A stretch of DNA of 64,000 nt. Origin: Pyrus communis (taxonomy: Eukaryota; Streptophyta; Magnoliopsida; Rosales; Rosaceae). The notes below the pieces were generated by a model. It saw only the letters and a list, made by a program, of their open reading frames with translations, did not search any database and was not told where the DNA came from. Location: contig NC_084819.1 in assembly GCF_963583255.1 (NCBI RefSeq), forward strand, positions 2,921,501 through 2,985,500, in the 5' to 3' direction. How positions within the stretch are numbered: position 1 is the first letter of the stretch; every line of letters starts with the position of its first letter. Of this stretch, positions 32,567-44,400 are shown piece by piece. A program made the translations under genes and the position numbers.

Positions 32567-34002
32567 CTAAAATCACGACCTATGAGTGCCATGTTCATCA
32601 TCATCGTGTACTCTCTTAATACCTGACGTGGAAAACAGGAAATTGATGACCCCTTGCAAATTTTGAATATTAAGATAATTTATATTACTTGTTCATCTTA
32701 GTGTGTCTCTATGCATGCCAAACGATAACAAACATAAAAATAAAGCAGACACATCAGAATTGCAATTGAAGGCATTTCTTTCAAATGATCAAAATGACAG
32801 TCAAATATGGGCTGTGAGGATTGTCATGCTCTCTCAAATGCGACATACATAATATCAGAAACATCAACAGCTACTGAAACTGAAAACCTAAGAGACAGTA
32901 GCTTCAAAAACTAGTCCCACATGATGAAGAAATCTACACCAAAAGAACTGCAAGTACACAGGAAACAGCATGTGAGCTCCGCATCCTACCTCGCACTTAA
33001 AGAGATGCAATTTGTAAAGAAAGAATAAAGTGCTTTATTTTTTTAGAATCACGACCATCCTGTTGAGCAGAGAAATTAAAGAACTCATAGGGAATCGATG
33101 TGAAAACGAAGTGCCGGTTGTTGACTACCTGACGCCCTCCCCCTCCTCCTTTATCCGGGCTTGGGACCGGCAGCGTAAGATAAACTTACACAGGCGGAGT
33201 TAGAGAAATAAAGAACTGTAAAAAGAAAATCAGTTATGGGCAAGATGTCAAGACCAATAGAACTGTAAAACCAAAACAGTCCAAAAACACAACTAAGGAC
33301 AACAGCGAGAAACTTGCATTGCTGGTCCAAAACAGAACGTGACATATCTAATATAGACTAAGGTATGAATACTAAAACTTAAACAGAGAAAACTTACATT
33401 CCACAAAAAAAATCCATAAAAACAGTGGCAAGAAACTTGATAATTGTCCTTATCGTCAACAAAACTATCACCACGTTCACAAACTGACACAGAAAACTTA
33501 ACACACCATGTTACCGTCAAAATTCAAGCACAATACGCAGAACATGCACATGCTCAGAAGCCACACGTGCAGAGGGAGTAATTCAAAGGAAAAGAAAACA
33601 TTAATTTGATTTTCAAATTTAGTATAGTAATTGAAATCATCAACCTTGAAACCTTTTGTCAATAAAAATAAAAAGAAAGTAAGAAACTTGGGTGCAAAAG
33701 AAATGTATTATAAAGCATTCAGTGCATTAAAATTGGAAACAATCCTAGAAGCACATACATACACATGACTGGGGGAAACACAGTAGACCTGAGGTGCAGC
33801 AAAATGAAAGGCACGCAATGGATCAGTACGGCAGAGAAGAAGGCCCAGGTAATCACCTATACCAAATTTGTTAATTAACTAATGAACCAAAAGAAATCAG
33901 AGCATATATACTAGGAACGGAAATAAAATCTATACTGATCATAACTGTGATTCTATATGCACGCCATGGAAATTAGACAGCTGCTGTCACCACTACGTAC
34001 CT
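32567..34002. other. NAC downstream block of unit B
   Basis: Matches 13139-14488. It has the same SINE-like words at 33125-33205. No complete gene seen; probably NAC 3' UTR near its right end. Confidence 0.5.
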
Positions 34003-35115
34003 CTATTGATCATTCGAAGAATCGCTCATCCACAAACAGTCTGTCCAGTAATTGAACCCATCTAACAGTTGGCTGAATTCGTCAATTTGAGGCCACTCCT
34101 GGGGCAACCATTCTTTAATGTCTCCACGCACTGCTTCACCATCTAAAGGATATTCCCTGCCGCCCAAGAATATTGGAGAACTAGGAACATCACTCATCAG
34201 TGGCACATATTCATGATCTGAAATATGAGTGGGAAAGGGCATCACATTTCCATTAATGTAGCTTATGCACCCCTGGTCGTGATTGCTAGTGTCGCTGTCC
34301 AAGCATATGGGATAAGAAGGAACATCACTCATCAATATCACACTATCCGGATCAGAGAAATCAGTCGGCTTCATATTACCGTTAATGTTGGTTATGCACT
34401 CCTGATCATCATACCTAGTGTCAGTAATCATATAGCTTTCAATTCCAACAAAAGGCACAACAGCAGGGGTATTGGTGATCACATTCACATTAGAATGTTT
34501 TTGTGAACCCGGTTCTTTTCTTGCTCTCGTTCTCTTAATCAGCGGCTTCTCATTCGATACTTCTTTTCTTGCCCTCTTAATCGGTGGCTTCTCATTGAAG
34601 TCGTGAGTTGGACTTGAGGAATTCATCTTGCTTCCACACCTAGACCTCAGATTCCTTTTAAGTCGGGAAAGAACGACCTTTGGGCCAGCAACTACATTAG
34701 GAAGAAGACTGTACTCTTCTAACAGCCAGCCGCCATTGTTATTAGAACCCTTGTTGTTATACCTGAAATGCCCTTTATCTCCGATTGGAATTCCGTCCAA
34801 ACCTAAAACTTTGTCGGAGGATGTTTCGCTCCAAGTGCCTCCGGCTTCAATCTGGCGTTTGCTGCGGCTATCGCTGTCACTTCTAGAATGCAGCTCGTAG
34901 AAGAAGAACAAGTCCTGATCGAGTAGGGAATTTCCGCCGAACTGCTCCCAAACCACCCACGGTGGTGTTTGTCCGAAGAGATTGAACTCTTGAATAAATG
35001 GCTTGCCCAAGGGCTTTCCGGAGAGGGCTCTATCGCGAAGATAGGAACCGACCAATTCTTGATCAGTAGGATGAAACCGAAGACCCAATGGCATACCGTA
35101 ATAACCCACCTCCAT
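34003..35115 (-). CDS. NAC-domain transcription factor, copy B (370 aa)
   Basis: The ATG at 35115 opens MEVGYYGMPLG. The frame continues up to 35148 only through a non-ATG codon. A NAC DNA-binding domain occupies about residues 1-165: LRFHPTDQELVGSYL (subdomain A), then FNLFGQTPPW, FFYEL, GGTWSET, GHFRYNN and a final LSRLKRNLRSR. It is divergent from the usual PPGFRFHPTDEELV form but complete. The C-terminal half is acidic with basic KRARKE clusters (possible nuclear signals) and SDVPS repeats, a plausible activation region. No intron interrupts the coding frame, whereas most NAC genes have two. It lacks 18 bp (TTLEGK) present in copy C. Target genes are unknown. A 5' UTR intron is possible (donor near 35247). 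Confidence 0.88.
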   Translation of the reverse strand: MEVGYYGMPLGLRFHPTDQELVGSYLRDRALSGKPLGKPFIQEFNLFGQTPPWVVWEQFGGNSLLDQDLFFFYELHSRSDSDSRSKRQIEAGGTWSETSSDKVLGLDGIPIGDKGHFRYNNKGSNNNGGWLLEEYSLLPNVVAGPKVVLSRLKRNLRSRCGSKMNSSSPTHDFNEKPPIKRARKEVSNEKPLIKRTRARKEPGSQKHSNVNVITNTPAVVPFVGIESYMITDTRYDDQECITNINGNMKPTDFSDPDSVILMSDVPSYPICLDSDTSNHDQGCISYINGNVMPFPTHISDHEYVPLMSDVPSSPIFLGGREYPLDGEAVRGDIKEWLPQEWPQIDEFSQLLDGFNYWTDCLWMSDSSNDQ

Positions 35116-35640
35116 TGCTAAACGCGATTTCAATTCAATGCAATTCAAAACAAAACAAATGCAGCAGCAAAAACCCTAATTTTTTCTTGGGCACAAAATA
35201 AAGAAGAGAAAATAAGCGAGAAATTAAAGAGAAGAAAAAGGGAAACCTGAAAGCCGATTTCGCTCGCTCGCCGAGGAGAGCAGCTCGTCGACGTCTCCTC
35301 AATCGCGGTCTTGGTCCCTAAACAAGAGCAACCGAAGAGGAATCGATTTCGAGTATTCGTAATTCAATTCAACCGGAGACTGTTGGAGCACTGAATTCTA
35401 ATTCTGGTTCAAATTCGGACGCGCAGAGAGAGCGAGAGAGAAAGATCTTGAGAGAGAGAGAGAGAGTGAGTGGATTTGAAATTTAAATGGAAGAAAATAT
35501 GACCGTTTGGTTTGGGAATTGGATGTTAACGTTGCGAACTTGCAAGGCTCACCGCTTAAGCGCGGGTTTTAATCACGTGGCATTTTCATATCTATCACAC
35601 CCTGTATCCCCAAATTGTGAGCCGAATGACTAAAATAACG
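35116..35640 (-). promoter_or_regulatory. NAC-B leader and promoter with shared module
   Basis: Going upstream on the minus strand: 5' UTR, a GA tract (35450-35466), then the module 35478-35640 with GAAATTTAAA, ATATGACCGTTT, CGCTTAAGCGCGGG, a G-box CACGTG at 35574-35579, and CGAATGACTAAA. The same ordered words occur upstream of the acidic-protein genes. G-boxes bind bZIP or bHLH factors; actual use is inference. Confidence 0.6.
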
Positions 35641-36666
35641 CAGGGAAAAGAAGAAAAAAAAAATCGACTGGGCTAGGTTCCCTTTTTCACTTATTAGACC
35701 TTTTTTTTTCTGCTGGGTCCAGTTCCTTTGGTTATCTGGCATTTTATTGTCAATTTTTTTAGATTTTTATATTAAATTAATGAACCCAAACATTTAAGGG
35801 TGAAAGTTGGATTGAAAGTTGATTACGACACGAAAAAGATTTGTTTCATATTTGTATTCACATAGCGTTGCATGATTGACACGAGAAGTTATTGTCACGA
35901 TGTTCCTATGTTCAAGCCACAGTTACGATTTCCTATGATTGACACGATAAACCATAGTCACGATATTCACATAACGTTGCATATTCATTTTTCGTAGGAG
36001 TAACAAGATTTTCTCCCAGCTCTAATACACCTTTTATGTTCTTCCTGTCCAAAACTATGTTGGAGAAGATTTCATAAGAAACATGTCACAAATCAGTCAT
36101 TAGCAGATTGATTATTCATGAAACGAAACGTAGATGTCGAAACAAACAGTGATAAACTGAGTACTATTGTTCGCCAACGTCTGAAAATTGAAACAAAAAC
36201 TAGTGTGCTGAAAGAAATGACAAGAACAAAAGCAAGTGCAATCAGAACTATTGGGAACTTCATGTACATTCATACGTATATTGTCTACACATTTCCTCAA
36301 GATTGACAAAAGTACGGAGTAAGACCACCAGCTGGACGAAATAACAGACTGAAAACTATTCTATCCACAACAATAACAGCAACAAAGCCTTTTCCCACTA
36401 AGTAGGGTCGGCCATATGAATCCTAGAACGCCATTGCGCTCGGTTCTATGTCACGTCTTCCGTGTAAATAAAAAGACTGAAAACTAATAAACTAACTATG
36501 ATTAAACCGGAAGTCGGAAAGAAAAAGCTGAAAGGTAACTGTTCTCATCTGAATTCTTGAACTCTACTAGTAGTATAAAAACAAGAGCTGACGCTAATAG
36601 CTTGACAACTTGATTCAGGCAAGGCGTGTATACTCCGTGTAAAGTCCTCTTCCTCCTGCCCCGCTT
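35641..36666. other. Intergenic between NAC-B and acidic gene B
   Basis: A pair of related segments 'gattgacacgagaagttatt' and 'gattgacacgataaaccata' occurs near 35873 and 35936. At about 36367-36480 lies 'aacaacaaagccttttcccac' and 'gggtcggccatatgaatccta', which I remember as the 3' end of a plant SINE/LINE family with a (TTG)n tail on the other strand. It also occurs near 54795 and 58930. Likely 3' UTR of the acidic gene lies near the right edge. Confidence 0.45.
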
Positions 36667-37308
36667 CTAGATGATGATGATGGTGAGCAAGCAAATCAAG
36701 AGAAAATGGAGGACCGAGGGCCGTGGCCTTCCTATGTTTCCAACCACAACTGGCAAAATAATGATTTGAAAAGGAGGGAACGGGATGATGGTGATGAGCA
36801 GAGTAGTGTGATCAGGCTCAGTAGCTTGATGTACATGATCTTGATTTGGGTCTTCATCATCCTCTCCTCCAATATGATTAAAGAATTCTGTGATCAAGTC
36901 CTCCTCATCATCCAACCCTCTTTCATCCGTGGTTCTTGGCCCCTCCTCAATCCCGTGATGATGATGACCAAGATGAGTAGTCAGCCGAGGCACACCAGCA
37001 GCCTCGTCTGCAGCAGAGGCCGCAACAGCAGAATCAGGCAGAAGCTCAAACTCGTCAATTAAGGATCTTAACAGATCATCATCCAAGCAATCATTTGCTT
37101 CGGTGGTGCTGCTTGAGGACACCTCGTGATGAAGTAGATCATCAAGCTCCCTAATCGAGTCCTCCATTACCAAAAGATCATCATCCGAATCATGAGTCCT
37201 CTGCCTCTTGACCGTATCACTCAAAACCGTAACAGTATCATCGGAATCGGAATCAGGGAAACGCGGACGCTTGAGAGAAGAGACAATGGGCCTCAAATCT
37301 TGCCCCAT
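36667..37308 (-). CDS. Acidic protein of unknown function, copy B (213 aa)
   Basis: ATG at 37308 (MGQDLRPIVSSLKRPRF). The longer frame to 37335 starts with GTG and is not used. The protein has a basic start (SLKRPRF, VKRQR: possible nuclear signal), a long Asp/Glu-rich middle (SDSDD, DSDDDLLVMEDSIRELDDLL, then DDDLLRSLIDEFELL), an HHHH tract, another acidic stretch (GLDDEEDLITEFFNHIGGED) and a hydrophobic C-terminus of about 45 residues. The acidic leucine-rich helices resemble transcriptional activation segments, but I do not recognise a family. Three copies retain the frame, which argues for a real gene. The odd hydrophobic tail could be a tail anchor or a changed reading frame at the 3' end. 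Confidence 0.65.
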   Translation of the reverse strand: MGQDLRPIVSSLKRPRFPDSDSDDTVTVLSDTVKRQRTHDSDDDLLVMEDSIRELDDLLHHEVSSSSTTEANDCLDDDLLRSLIDEFELLPDSAVAASAADEAAGVPRLTTHLGHHHHGIEEGPRTTDERGLDDEEDLITEFFNHIGGEDDEDPNQDHVHQATEPDHTTLLITIIPFPPFQIIILPVVVGNIGRPRPSVLHFLLICLLTIIII

Positions 37309-37664
37309 CTCCAATTTCTTCACGAAACACAACACAAACAGAAGAAAAAAGTGGGCTTTCTACAAAAACCAAAACCCTAAGTCGGTAATGTGGAAGAAGA
37401 AAAAGCAACACTTTCCAAACACAAGGGCTAATAACAAGATCAGCGAAGAGTGCGACTGAATTGATTTTACGGGATTTGGGAATTAGGGTTTCTTGTTACA
37501 GTGCTAGACAGACAGATATTAACGATACCGAAAAATAAAACAGAAGAAAAGGCAAGAACTGAACCTGGAACTGGGAACAAGTCGTCGACTTTCTGCTCAG
37601 AGAACAGGATGTATTCGTCCCCAAATTTGAATCGAGCTTCCAATTTCTGCTCAGAGAGAGATCA

Positions 37665-37709
<45 letters not shown>

Positions 37710-37930
37710 TCCAGAGATCCAGTGAAGGAGTGGGATGGGGGTTTTGAAATTTAAAGAAGGGAAAATATGACCGTTTTGTAATAGTACCGCTTAAACGCGG
37801 GTTTCATCACGTGCCGTTTTCCCTCTGCTCTTCGGCGCCTGCGAGTGGGAACCCCTCCCCAAAGGGCCCAACCCAACCACATTGTGTATCGAATGACTAA
37901 ATTACCCACGAATTTCAAATCATGATCGCA
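37309..37930 (-). promoter_or_regulatory. Acidic gene B leader and promoter with shared module
   Basis: It holds a GA tract at 37668-37706, then GAAATTTAAA (about 37746), ATATGACCGTTT, CGCTTAAACGCGGG, CACGTG at 37808-37813 and CGAATGACTAAA near 37887. A possible 5' UTR intron runs from a donor near 37565 to an acceptor before the ATG. The module matches the NAC promoters in order and spacing. Confidence 0.6.
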
Positions 37931-39245
37931 GAGCTCGGGGTATTTTAGTCAAACCAAAAACTCAAAAGCTCAAAGGATCGCAGAATCGTATCACTCTATT
38001 GGTTACGAGTTGTTTGTTTGATCCAGATGTATATGAGAAGTGTGGCGTTTGGTAGTACGCGATGCGAGTAAGGTGTTCGATAAGATTTTGAAGTCGATAA
38101 AAGTAGTCGCTGAATTTGTCCACCATCAATTATTTTGAGATATTTAGTAAAAAATTCTATTAAATATGGATAAAATAACGAAAATACTATCAATTTAATA
38201 AACAATGAGTCAAAATAATTTAATAAAAATTAAGGATATTTTTATCATTTTATACTTATGTGATGAAAATTTTACACGAAATGACCAAAATGATTGATGA
38301 CGGACAAACTCAGAGACTACTTCTATAGAACTCAAATCTCAATAATCGAAGTAATGACTTATGTTAATCTCAATAACTATTTTGACTATAAAACTTTAAT
38401 AGACCACTGAAACCAAAATTGTCCAATTCCTCCTTCGTATTATTTCCACACATCTTTATTCCCAGCCCATCAAATTTCCTCAAGCATTAATATACTTGTT
38501 TGCCATGATTTTCTAATAATTTAGACAAAACATTTTCCAAACATCGATTGTACACATGTTTAATAACTTTGAAACCCAAAATGGCCACATTTTAATTAGA
38601 AAAATATATTTCAAGTAAAAATAGGATAGAATAGGGCACCGTTCGAATCCGAAATTAGAAGAACCAACATTCTTGATCATACACTCGTTGAGTGCAAACT
38701 GCAAAAACCAAAACCAAACAATGACGCGAGAAGCATCAGATATGCGATGTTTTTTCCCGTTACTCATTACTTGCTTTTAACTATTACAATGAATGCAATT
38801 CGGAATAATTTCACAGCATACAGATTCAGAAAACGAGTCCAAACACAAACGTTACTGAAACTGATACGAAAATAAATACAGCATATCGGCATTCACAATA
38901 GACAACTGCAATATACTTAAATTAGGTCGTGGAACCCCTAGTTTATAAGCACGTCGATGTTATGTACAGAATAATCACATTATGTTTCCACCAACACACA
39001 CAAATACCAACAGGCCAACCTTTTTTAACCCTAAACGGCATCTGCATTTTTTTTCCATTTCAGACTATCATAGTTTTCGTACCAAGAATCCATCGTCTAT
39101 TGTACACTTGTTCTTAGCTTGCGTTAAGTTCTTTTCTCCAACAGACTTGGGAACACAGGAAGCTAGAATACTCACCAACGGTGATGGCACATGTGGCAGG
39201 CGTGGAATTGTTGTACGATACTGATCACTGGTCCAAATATCCGTG
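37931..39245. other. Intergenic between acidic gene B and ARI-B
   Basis: Conserved in units C (56470-57782) and D (60600-61909). It contains no convincing gene. The open frames reading FPPTHTNTNRPTFFNP and similar are preserved only because the DNA is duplicated. A piece from 38450-38630 also occurs at 26131-26310. Confidence 0.55.
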
Positions 39246-41188
39246 CTATACATTTCTGCTGGACCCACCACCTCGACCGGTTACCTTTCCCCTTCCACCT
39301 TTTGCTTTGCTGCTCCCTACGTTTTTTGAGCTTGTTGACCCACCGCAAACTGCTTGAGAGTCCACATCACATAGGCCTTTCTCTAATGCCATTACCAGGT
39401 TCTGGAAGTAATTTTTAGTCACCCTGTCACAATTGGGAAATGGATGAGAAGATTGAATCAGGCAAGGGAGTGAATCAATTTGTAGTCACAGATAACTGAC
39501 CGTGCAACACAATAACAGACCTCTAATTTAAAAAATAAAAATAAAAAAATCCGCAAGTAAATTACATGAAAAATGAAAGGATACTGTCTTCCTTCCAGTT
39601 CCTATCCTAAAGACTCACTCATTCGCACACTCAGAAAAGGATATTGTCTTCCTTCCAGTTCCTATACTAAAGACTCACTGATTCGACCTTTTCATTTGCT
39701 GCATTTTGCATCCAGACAATGTTGAACAGACAACTATACACTAGGAAATTCAGTGCGGTTAACCAGATCAGAGATTTCCTCTTTATTTACACATAACTCC
39801 ATTTGTTTTTCCGGACAAGACACATTTCAACACAAAACATTCCATGGAAAATGAATTTCAACTAATATTTCATCACAATATTTACCCGGTAAGTCCAGCT
39901 AGCTTTGTACGGAAATCAACGAATTCTTTCGATGGGCCTTCTGCACTAAGGAATTGCAGTAGCTCCTTCTCTGCACACTGATGAAGCTTTTCCAAAGCAG
40001 ACTCTGCCTCACCTGAAGACAAAAGCAGAATTGAATATTTCAGAAAACTTATAAAACAACTCCTAACTAGTTCCTGCAGATATACACAGTTAATACCTTG
40101 CAAGTACTCAAAAAACTGCCTCTTTGCTTGCTCACGCTCTGGCAGGTAGTACCCATAAGCATATGTCCATTTTAGTACTCTCCTACATTCAACAATCTAC
40201 AAACACAAAGAAAAAAAGGCAAAAATAATGTCAGCATTTCATCACCAAACAAATCTGATTTCATGTTATACGTACACTCTGCACTAAACTAATTCATTTT
40301 ATATCTAACAAGAAACGCAGGAATTCACCTGCTGCCAGGCATCCGTTATGAACTTGAGCTGAGACTCAGGCTCGCGCTGTATGTCACTAAGTTTCTCCAT
40401 CTGAGAGAGAAAAACAACGTATTCATCAGTTATTACATAGTAACTTCACAGAAATCCCAAATAGCTGACAAGAGTCCGGTTGAAACAATCATACCCAACA
40501 TCTTCTAGCAATCGGTGATTTTTTTCAGTAAGAAACATAAACTACCCTTTTTTAACTGAAGAAACCCAATCAAGATAAAATACACTGAATCTCTTGAATG
40601 CTTTAACAGAGATTTTAAAAGGAAACAAAAGATTTAATACTATCTCTAAGTATATCCACTTCCTTGCCTTCTGTCAAAAAAAGAATAACCCGCCATTTCC
40701 TTCCTACCACACATTCCATAAAGGAGCCAATATTGCATGCTACTAAACATGAATCTCTGATTTAATGACCGAGATAGTTGAAGAGCCACTGTCTGTCGCA
40801 CAAGTCATAACCTGTCTCCACCTACAGACACTAATTCTATCTCCTTTACACACTCAGACATAAGTTTCCTACTCCTGGATATGGAAAAAAAAAAAAAAAA
40901 AAAAAGGTAACATCTTCGACAAATGCAAATGAGACATCCATATAGCGTCCCTAAAGGATGATTTTTTTAATTTACACTGTCAAAGTCTACCAGTTGACAG
41001 GAGGGGGTGTAAGTGCAACTACAACTACGGTTCTAGTTCTACAATCCGCTCGAACGATGAGAAACACAACTATGGTCAATTTTTCTATTCTCTCAAGTCT
41101 AATTTCTGAAAGGTGAAAACACATAAAATCTCATGTTTATGCTGTTAACCCTACACAAACTTAATTTCTAGCCTTGCATCTATGAATA

Positions 41189-41479
41189 TGTAAGACTGTA
41201 ACACTCTTAGGGTTTCACTTTAATTGCATACCCAAACAGTAATGGGATGCATATATTTATAACAACTTCAGGATTACAATATGAATTTGAAAACCCTGGA
41301 TTCAAGGAGTTTTCAAAATACAAACAGAAATATCACAACTACATTTAGCTTTACGTACAACAAACATTTGAAATACAAAAACCCTACAAACTAGGAATAT
41401 CAGAAAAGATAGGAGTTGGATCAAAATCACAACTCCTCAAATCTCGGTGAGAACAGCTTGATCTTGACTTCGTCTAACA
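41189..41479 (-). repeat. Copia-3 3' LTR (291 bp)
   Basis: Starts TGTAAGACTG and ends GTCTAACA as given on the plus strand. It differs from the other LTR by T versus C at the 11th base. Confidence 0.95.
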
Positions 41480-44400
41480 CCCCCCCGCAAGCTAACAGGT
41501 TGAGGAACAACTGGAAGCTTGGACACCAACAAATTGAATCGAGACGAAGACAGACCTTTGGTAAATAAATCTGCAAGCTGATCTTGTGAACAAATATAAT
41601 TAACCAATAGTTCACCACGAACCACTTTCTCCCTGACATAGTGATAATCAACCTCTAAATGTTTTGTTCTAGAATGGAATACCGGATTGGAAGCAAGAGC
41701 AATTGAAGACACATTGTCACACCATATTTGAGGTCGAGTAAGATGTAACTGCAAGTCACGAAATAAAGACCTCAACCACGAAAGCTCAGCTGCTGTGTAG
41801 GCGAGTTGCCTATACTCGGCCTCAGCACTCGATCGAGAAACAGTTTTCTGTTTTTTTGAACTCCATGAAACCAGATTTGAACCAAGATAAATACAAAACC
41901 CCCCAGTTGAATGCCGAGTATCCGGATTCCCAGCATAGTCCGCATCTGAAAAAGCAGAAAGATGGGCAGTACCTAGCTTGTAAAGGAGACCATGGCTATG
42001 CGTCGCCTTCAAGTAACGTAGAATCCGTTTGACTGCCATCCAGTGAAGAGTTGTTAGAGCATGCATAAACTGGCATACTTGGTTAACTGCATAAGATAAA
42101 TCGGGATGAGTTATCGTTAAGTATTGTAGAGCACCGACAACACTACGATACATTTCTGGTTTATCAAACGGATCTCCAACATATGCACTTAGTTTTTGAC
42201 CAGAAGACATGGGTGTAGAAATCGGTTTGGCATCAGTGAAATGTGTGCGTGACAATAAGTCAAGAGCATACTTGGATTGGCACAAATGCATTCTATTTCC
42301 ATCGTACTTAACCTCTACACCCAAAAAATAATTAAGTAGTCCCAAATCCTTCATGGAAAACAAAGTACCCAGCTTTTGAATTAACTGAATTATGTGAGAA
42401 GAACTGTTGCCAGTAATCAGAATATCATCCTCGTAGATGAGCAGGATAAGATACACCCCTTTTTGGTTGAACACAAACAAACTATAATCACAAGTTGATT
42501 CCTGAAAACCAAGTTGAAGCAGGAAGTCTGAAAACCTCTGAAACTATGCCCTCGGAGCCTGTTTAAGACTGTAAATGCTCCGTTGAAGTTTACAAACATG
42601 ATTGGGTAACTGTTGATCAACAAAACCCGACGGTTGACGCATGTAAACTTCTTCGTTCAAGAAACCATGCAGAAACGCATTTTGGACATCAAGCTGCCTA
42701 ACTTGCCAACCTTTTGAAACTGCAAGACTTAAAACAAGCCTAATGGTGCTGTGTTTAACCGCAGGACTAAAAGTCTCATTATAATCCACACCAGCCCTCT
42801 GATGAAAACCATTTGCGACAAGGCGAGCCTTATAGCGCTCAATTGTTCCATCTGCACGTCTTTTCAGTTTGAACACCCATTTATTTGGGAGCAGATTCAT
42901 CTTTGGATGAAACGGGACCAAACTCCACGTGCCACATCGTTGTAGCGCATTAAATTCCTGTACCATGGCATTTCTCCATTCCTGAGACTTGACAGCTTGA
43001 CTGAAACAAGTCGGTTCAATTGGAAACTTGTCAACAGTTACATGCATAGCATATTTAGGGTTAGGTTTTTGGATGCCAGACCTTGATCGTGTAGTCATTC
43101 GATGGCCATTATTTTCTGACAGCACTTGTACTGATTCCATGGATACCACAGCTTGTTCATTTGAAGGTATGGGTGATGACAGAGGTAAGGACGACACGAG
43201 TGTAGTGGAAACTGGACTCGATGAGACAACTGACGGGTTTGGGACAAGTTCAGTTTGTGCGGTGGGTGGGGCAGGTTGAAACGGTGTGGTGTTTGGAGGT
43301 AAGGACGACACGGGTGTAGTAGAGGCTGGACTGGATGAGACAATTGAAGGGTTTGGGACAGGTTCAGACTATGCAGTGGATGGTAAGGAAATAATTTCAT
43401 TAGAAGGACAATTTTGACGGACAGGAATAGCAGGTACACTAGTTGAGTGAGATAAATGAGACGTGCTAATATCATCAAAATTAAATAATACCACGGGAGA
43501 GTTAAATGTACCTGAATCGATGACATTTTCTGAGGTAGATGTGAGTCCCTTAAAAGGGAAAGAGTCCTCATCGAATAGGACATGGCGAGACAAGTAAATT
43601 CGTCTTGTGGACAATTCCAAACATTTGTAGCCTTGGTGATTCAGTGAATAACCTAAGAAAACACAAGCTTTTGATTTTGGTTGCAGTTTATGTTGTGTGT
43701 ATGGGACTAACCATGGAAAACATCGACAACCAAACACTTTCAACATGTCATACTTTGGAACTCTTTTAAACAACTTCTCATAAGGTGACATATTGGATAA
43801 AAGTTTTGTTGGCATGCGATTTATCAGGTACGTAACTGTAGAACAAGCATCAAACCAAAACTTATTAGGAACGTGAGATTGAGAAAGCATAACTATACTG
43901 GTTTCAACAATATGTCGATGTTTCCTTTTTGCAAGTCCATTTTGTTCAGGATGTTTTGGACATGAAAAACGTTGTGAAATCCCACTGGCAGAAAGAAACT
44001 GTTGAAAAGCACGACTTTTATATTCCCCCCCTTCATCACATTGAAGGGTTTTAATTGCAAGATTAAACATGTTCTCGACAGTGGCTTTAAATTTTACAAA
44101 TATCTCAAAAACTTCACTTTTATTTTTCATGGGAAAAATCCAAGAGTACCGAGAGTAGTCATCCACAAACAACACATAGTAACGAAAATTTTCATTAGAA
44201 ATAATTGGAGAAGACCAGACATCAGAGTGCAAAAGTTCCAATGGAAACGTAGAAACAGACTCGGACAAATTGAAAGGTAACTTTTTACTCTTTCCTAAGG
44301 GACATGACTCACAAAAGCTTACATGAGGAGTACCATGAATTGGTACTAGTTTATTGGAAATTAAAAACTTAATTATTGGGTTGGCAGGATGACCAAGTCT

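Noticed and set aside
35116..35148. Upstream extension of NAC-B (and 53528-53545 in C)
   Set aside because: It relies on a TTG start; the conserved ATG is at MEVGYYG.
36706..37062. 118-aa plus-strand frame preserved opposite the acidic gene (also 55137 and 59265)
   Set aside because: It is an antisense shadow; preservation follows from recent duplication, and the composition mirrors the minus-strand codons.
37501..37725. Frames encoding RERERERE-type peptides (also 55944 and 60072)
   Set aside because: They are translations of GA microsatellites.
38929..39224. Small proteins at 38929-39224, 57466-57761 and 61593-61888
   Set aside because: They are conserved only because the DNA is duplicated; there is no family resemblance, and they lie just 3' of the ARI stop codon in likely UTR or spacer.
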